Shown here: positions 59,926 to 64,000 of the stretch, one piece after another
Numbering within the stretch: the stretch's first letter is position 1
Layout of the letters: the number at the start of each line of letters is the position of its first letter
NCBI GenBank assembly: GCA_003216775.1
Contig: QCII01000009.1
Coordinates: 53,688 to 117,687, forward strand
Length of the DNA stretch: 64,000 nucleotides
Origin: Prochlorococcus sp. AG-402-K21
GTDB taxonomy: Bacteria; Cyanobacteriota; Cyanobacteriia; PCC-6307; Cyanobiaceae
Direction: 5' to 3'
The notes under the pieces: model-generated
Seen by the model: the letters and a program-made list of their open reading frames with translations, nothing else
Database searches by the model: none
What the model was told of the DNA's origin: nothing
Program-made: the position numbers and the translations under genes

Positions 59926-60816
59926 TTGAAATCAAAACTTCAGCAGACTTTAGAAAAAAAATCCAAGGTTATAACGGCAGAGTTAATGCCGCCCAGAGGT
60001 GGAAGCCCCATAAGATCTATTAAGATAGCACACCTTTTGAAAGATAAGGTACATGCAGTTAACATTACTGACGGTAGCAGAGCTGTAATGAGAATGTGCA
60101 GCTTAGCAATGTCAAAACTATTACTGGAAAATGGAATAGAACCAGTAATGCAGATATCTTGCAGAGATCGTAACAAAATTGCTTTACAATCAGACATTCT
60201 TGGAGCAAATGCTCTAGGAATTAAAAATATCTTATGCATTACCGGTGATTCAGTAAAAGCCGGGGATCAACAAGATGCTAAAGCAGTTCATGAGTATGAG
60301 TCAGTAAGATTGCTTCGCCAAATTCAGGACTTCAACAGAGGCATTGATCCTACTTTAGGAGAACTTGCCGATAAAAAAACATTTCTATTTTCAGGAGCTG
60401 CTGCAGATCCAAATTGTAGAAATCAAAGAAGTCTACTGAATAGAATGAAAAAGAAAAAGGAGGCTGGAGCTCGATTCATACAAACTCAAATGGTTATGGA
60501 AAAAGAAAATTTAATAGAATTTTGCGAAAAAATTAGTAAACCTCTCGAAATACCTGTAATTGCAGGTGTATTCCTATTAAAATCTTACAAAAATGCTCTT
60601 TTTATTAACAAGTACGTCCCAGGAGCAAACATACCTGAAAATATTTTAAATCGTCTTAAAGATGCTAAGGACCCTTTACAAGAAGGAATAGAAATTGCAG
60701 CTGAACAAGCTCAAGATTTTATCAATATTTCAAATGGTATTCATTTAATGGCTGTAAAGGCAGAACATTTAATCCCTGAAATTCTTGAAAAAGCTAATCT
60801 TAATCTGGAATATTAA
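59926..60816 (+). CDS. metF: 5,10-Methylenetetrahydrofolate reductase family protein
   Basis: A 296-residue TIM-barrel flavoenzyme; VITAELMPPRGGSP, MQISCRDRNKIALQSDILGANALGIKNILCITGD and FIQTQMV are typical of the MetF family. It makes 5-methyl-THF for methionine synthesis. The start is TTG at 59926. The C-terminal 17 bases overlap the NDP-sugar pyrophosphorylase gene on the other strand. Confidence 0.93.
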   Translation: MKSKLQQTLEKKSKVITAELMPPRGGSPIRSIKIAHLLKDKVHAVNITDGSRAVMRMCSLAMSKLLLENGIEPVMQISCRDRNKIALQSDILGANALGIKNILCITGDSVKAGDQQDAKAVHEYESVRLLRQIQDFNRGIDPTLGELADKKTFLFSGAAADPNCRNQRSLLNRMKKKKEAGARFIQTQMVMEKENLIEFCEKISKPLEIPVIAGVFLLKSYKNALFINKYVPGANIPENILNRLKDAKDPLQEGIEIAAEQAQDFINISNGIHLMAVKAEHLIPEILEKANLNLEY

Positions 60817-61978
60817 TCAAATCTGTACCTAACAGTTCTGCCATTGCCTTCTGTTGAGGAGAGGGCTCAATCATATCAGACCTTCTAGAATCTGTTATCA
60901 ACCAATCCAAAGATGCATCTTGCAAATCAAAGTGATCTCCATTTTTGCCCACACAGTACCTGCCAAATACTAATTTATCAACCAGTCTAACTCCCTTTCC
61001 AATTTTGGAATAATCAAAAATAATTGAATTATCAATTGTTGCGCCTTCACAAATACAACAACTTGGGCCAATCATTGCTGGTCCAATAATTGTTGCACCA
61101 TCTTCTATTCTTGTCATTCCGCCTATATATACAGGGCCAGTAATATCAACTGCTTCCCAATTAGCAGCAACATTTAAACCAGTAAATACTCCTGGTTTAA
61201 TTTCTTTACCAGGTATCTCTACTTGTCTTACCTTGCCTTGTAATACATGTCGAATAGCACTCCAATAATCAGGAACCTTTCCAATATCTACCCATTCAAA
61301 ATCCATGGGTAGAGCAAAAAATGGCAAATCCATATCAACAAGTTTAGGAAAGAGATCAGCACCAATATCAAATTTCTCACCTGATGGTATGTAATTAAAA
61401 ATTTCAGGTTCAAAAAGATATATACCTGTATTAATAGAGTCACTTAGGGCTTCATCTATAGATGGCTTTTCTTGAAAAGCCTTTATTCGACCATTTTCGT
61501 CTGAAACAACCACGCCATAACTTGATACTTGATCTCTAGTTACTTTTTTAGTAACTAAACTTGCAATTGCTCCCTTTTCTTTATGTTTCCTAACTGCTTC
61601 AGTCAAATCTAAGTCAACTAAAGCATCGCCACATAGTACAACAAAAGTCTCGTCAAAGAATTTTTGAAAATCTTGAATTTTTTTTAATCCTCCTGCCGAA
61701 CCTAAAGCATCTCCTATTAATTCTCCATCTTCAATTCTGCCTTCAAAACTATATGCTATCTCCACACCGAACCTTTGACCATCTCTAAAGTAATTCTCAA
61801 TTTCTTCAGCAAGGTGAGAAACATTTACCATGATTTCTTTAAAGCCATGCTCTTTTAAGAGTTCTAAAAGAAACTCCATTACAGGTTTTTGTAAAATCGG
61901 TATCATTGGTTTTGGAATAATATGAGTAATAGGCTGAACACGTGTACCTTTTCCTGCCGCAAGTATCATTGCCTTCAT
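60800..61978 (-). CDS. NDP-sugar pyrophosphorylase (mannose-1-phosphate guanylyltransferase-like)
   Basis: A 392-residue protein with an N-terminal nucleotidyltransferase domain (1-240), motif LAAGKGTRVQPITHIIPKPM (G-x-G-T-R...KP), and a C-terminal left-handed beta-helix of hexapeptide repeats (about 260-330). It joins a sugar phosphate to NTP to give an activated sugar for polysaccharide or LPS synthesis; GDP-mannose and ADP/UDP-glucose types cannot be told apart from sequence alone. It lies 48 bases after scpA. Confidence 0.9.
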   Translation of the reverse strand: MKAMILAAGKGTRVQPITHIIPKPMIPILQKPVMEFLLELLKEHGFKEIMVNVSHLAEEIENYFRDGQRFGVEIAYSFEGRIEDGELIGDALGSAGGLKKIQDFQKFFDETFVVLCGDALVDLDLTEAVRKHKEKGAIASLVTKKVTRDQVSSYGVVVSDENGRIKAFQEKPSIDEALSDSINTGIYLFEPEIFNYIPSGEKFDIGADLFPKLVDMDLPFFALPMDFEWVDIGKVPDYWSAIRHVLQGKVRQVEIPGKEIKPGVFTGLNVAANWEAVDITGPVYIGGMTRIEDGATIIGPAMIGPSCCICEGATIDNSIIFDYSKIGKGVRLVDKLVFGRYCVGKNGDHFDLQDASLDWLITDSRRSDMIEPSPQQKAMAELLGTDLINIPD

Positions 61979-62026
61979 GAATTCAAAACCTCTTTTTAAA
62001 GATTATACGTTATTACTACTAAGCTA

Positions 62027-62884
62027 CTAAGCAGCAGAATGTGCGGCATTTGTTACATCAAGATTTTCTATAGGCAATTGAGCTATGCCTCCATCTGGAA
62101 TGATCCTTTTAATTTGAATTGGGCCGTATAAGGAATTGATTTGTTTAATTTCAATTTTGTTTTCAGATGATAAAAATAACAAAGCCCAAAACACCCCAAG
62201 ACGATCTTTATCTAAATCATTTTTTACAAATATTTGCCATTCTTTCACTAAATATTCAAAATCTATCCACTGTAATGTTTTTTCCCAACTATCAATAAAT
62301 TTCCCTAATTCTTTAGTAGTTTCTGGTAGTTTCTCGCGATGTGCTAAAGATTTTACTTGAGAAATTAAAGCTTTATCGGAGTATTTTTTATTTCTTTTTC
62401 TCTTCATGAGAAGAAGATCTTGAGTTTCTATAACTTCAGCAATAGACTCTAGTTGACTTACCAGTTCTCCCAATGTTGTTGTACGTTTAAGGATAGGTTG
62501 TGCTGTTGATCTTCTTCTTAGATATTTTTCAGGATATTTTGGGATATCAAATTCTTGATCAATCCAATTTTGATCATCGACGTTAAAATCATCTTCAAAA
62601 TCTGAAGAATTATCTTTGAAAACATCAGATTCCAAGACTTGAGCCTTTAAATTAACTAGTACAGAAGCAGCAAAAAATGCTTCGCTTGTCTCAGACAAAT
62701 CCTTTTGAAATGAATTTTGCTTATTTGAAGTTTTTTCGACAACATATATGTATTGCTCTAAAAAGCTATCAATTACACTTATTACATCAATATCCCACGG
62801 ATCAAGATCACCTTTACCAGCAGCATCTTGAAGAAACTTAATCAACAACCTAGGTCCTAATTGTTGCTTATCAATAGAATTCAA
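62027..62884 (-). CDS. scpA: Segregation and condensation protein ScpA
   Basis: A 285-residue kleisin that with ScpB and SMC condenses the chromosome. The N-terminal domain reads PRLLIKFLQDAAGKGDLDPWDIDVISVIDSFLEQYI, and the C-terminal winged-helix part has VFWALLFLSSENKIEIKQ. The start is TTG. The middle segment is acidic and low-complexity. scpB is not in the window. Confidence 0.93.
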   Translation of the reverse strand: MNSIDKQQLGPRLLIKFLQDAAGKGDLDPWDIDVISVIDSFLEQYIYVVEKTSNKQNSFQKDLSETSEAFFAASVLVNLKAQVLESDVFKDNSSDFEDDFNVDDQNWIDQEFDIPKYPEKYLRRRSTAQPILKRTTTLGELVSQLESIAEVIETQDLLLMKRKRNKKYSDKALISQVKSLAHREKLPETTKELGKFIDSWEKTLQWIDFEYLVKEWQIFVKNDLDKDRLGVFWALLFLSSENKIEIKQINSLYGPIQIKRIIPDGGIAQLPIENLDVTNAAHSAA

Positions 62885-62972
62885 ATATGATATTTTTAAT
62901 TAACTAAAATCTAACCATAAGATATCTTCTTATTTAATTAATGCCAAATAATTTTTGCATTAATTAAAGAAA

Positions 62973-64000
62973 TTATATTTTTGGAGCCTTTAAAATTTCA
63001 TTTTTCTTAATTCCTGAGAAAATATTTGTTTTCACTACACTTTTAGCTGCATTTAAATCTCTATCAACCAAATTATTGATAGACGCAAGGTAACTTTCAG
63101 TAACTAATCTTGGGTATAAACCAATCCCGATTATCGGCAAAAGTAAGCAAGCAATAATATAAACTTCCCTAGGCTCTGCATCTATGAGTTTTCGTTGTTC
63201 ACTTAATTTAGGATTTTCCTTGCCAAAGAAAATTTCTCGCAACATTGAGAGTAGATAAATAGGCGTAAGTATTACTCCGATAGCGGCTAAAGATGCCATC
63301 ACTACCCTAAACGGGAGAGTATAAACTTCATCAGTAACAAATCCAGTAAATACCATTAATTCTGAAACAAATCCACTCATACCAGGCAAAGCGAGTGAGG
63401 CGAGGGAGCAAGCAGTCCATAAAGCAAACATGATTCTCATTTTTTGTCCTACACCACTCATTTCATCAAGTTTAAGAGTCTTTGTTCTGTCATAGGTAGC
63501 TCCGACAAGAAAAAATAAACTTGCCCCAATTAAGCCATGACTAACCATTTGTAGCATTGCTCCGCTTGTTCCAAGACTACTAAAACTCCCTATCCCAATA
63601 AGAACGAAACCCATATGACTTATAGAACTGTATGCAATTTTTCTTTTGAGATTTCTTTGTGCAAAAGATGTTAATGCAGCATAAATTATATTTACTACTC
63701 CTAGAACTATTAATAATGGTGCAAATTGAGCATGAGCAACAGGTAATAACTGTGCATTAAATCTCAAAAGAGCATATCCTCCCATCTTCAATAAGATTCC
63801 AGCAAGAAGCATGTGAACTGGAGCTGTAGCTTCTCCATGAGCATCAGGGAGCCACGTATGAAGAGGTACTATTGGGAGCTTAACTCCAAATGCGATTAGG
63901 AGACCTACATAACAAAGTATTTGAAACTTTTGACTAAAATCTTGAGCTGCCAAGTGAGAAAACTCAAAGTTAGGAATTTCTGTCCCATAGAAACCCATTG
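62973..64000 (-). CDS. ndhD: NDH-1 subunit NdhD (NuoM homologue), C-terminal part (cut by window edge)
   Basis: About 341 residues of the proton-pumping membrane subunit are seen; the family is about 500-530 residues, so the N-terminal third lies beyond 64000 and the ATG at 63998 is an internal Met. Visible are [42 protein letters not shown] and [11 protein letters not shown]. Which of the several NdhD paralogues (D1-D4) this is cannot be told. scpA starts 88 bases downstream. Confidence 0.95.
   Translation of the reverse strand, partial: MGFYGTEIPNFEFSHLAAQDFSQKFQILCYVGLLIAFGVKLPIVPLHTWLPDAHGEATAPVHMLLAGILLKMGGYALLRFNAQLLPVAHAQFAPLLIVLGVVNIIYAALTSFAQRNLKRKIAYSSISHMGFVLIGIGSFSSLGTSGAMLQMVSHGLIGASLFFLVGATYDRTKTLKLDEMSGVGQKMRIMFALWTACSLASLALPGMSGFVSELMVFTGFVTDEVYTLPFRVVMASLAAIGVILTPIYLLSMLREIFFGKENPKLSEQRKLIDAEPREVYIIACLLLPIIGIGLYPRLVTESYLASINNLVDRDLNAAKSVVKTNIFSGIKKNEILKAPKI

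Overview
The window is a 64 kb piece of chromosome that looks like a high-light-type Prochlorococcus (marine picocyanobacterium). The evidence is strong A+T bias, very short spacers, cyanobacterial NDH-1 genes (ndhA, I, G, E, H, D), chlM, a phylloquinone (men) cluster, a BicA/SbtA/SbtB-like bicarbonate gene set, a PedR-like regulator and small picocyanobacterial proteins. The genus call comes from gene content and style, not a database match. About 67 protein genes are seen and almost all are core housekeeping genes. I saw no tRNA, rRNA, insertion sequence, prophage or CRISPR array.

Layout. 1-2.3 kb (minus): mutS2 (cut by the window edge), a VOC-fold protein and hemB. 2.5-5.4 kb (plus): SulP transporter, SbtA-like and SbtB-like genes, a probable inorganic-carbon operon. 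5.5-10 kb: a thioredoxin-reductase-like flavoprotein lacking the NADPH motifs, a small coiled-coil protein coupled to an ABC1 kinase, and enolase. 10.2-16.4 kb: a ClpB-like ATPase, then secE-nusG-rplK-rplA and rplJ-rplL with an L10-type mRNA leader. 16.4-24.5 kb: rnhA, pyrD, a CobD/HisC-like enzyme, murG, pgk, an RbgA-type GTPase and an RluD-type pseudouridine synthase. 24.5-34.3 kb: an orphan double ABC ATPase, a RelA/SpoT enzyme, mnmE, nadC, argS and a HisC-like aminotransferase. 34.3-37.9 kb (minus): a six-gene operon prfB-DUF3285-ybeY-dgkA-trpG-MBL protein, in which prfB needs a programmed +1 frameshift. 38-44.2 kb: glutaredoxin, gshB and phylloquinone genes menF, menA, menC, menE and a DHNA-CoA thioesterase candidate. 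44.2-53.8 kb: ndhH, rsmH, a cysteine desulfurase, an orphan NarL-type regulator, chlM, purE, cysC, SUI1, trpB, a rhodanese and an unknown secreted or anchored protein. 53.9-64 kb: gltA, the ndhAIGE-nadK-CYTH operon, a 54-residue small gene, pedR, metF, an NDP-sugar pyrophosphorylase, scpA and ndhD (cut by the window edge).

How the parts fit. Tetrapyrrole and pigment steps (hemB, chlM), phylloquinone for photosystem I, NDH-1 cyclic electron flow and carbon uptake, and redox control (FFTR-like flavoprotein, PedR-like, glutaredoxin and glutathione synthesis) sit beside the translation machinery. Genes are packed so tightly that about fifteen convergent pairs meet with 0-22 bases between them or overlap, usually with no recognisable terminator. 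Many starts are TTG or GTG.

No gene-free stretch exceeds 300 bases. The largest (9956-10218, 6424-6677, 2279-2501, 22494-22704) are A+T-rich divergent promoter regions in which I see no RNA gene. The most rewarding places for a second look are the carbon operon with a shortened SbtB, the pyridine-nucleotide-motif-less thioredoxin reductase, the prfB frameshift, the L10 leader with its second long-range stem, and the 54-residue gene opposite pedR. I did not find a clearly new multi-gene system; the window is mostly core genome.
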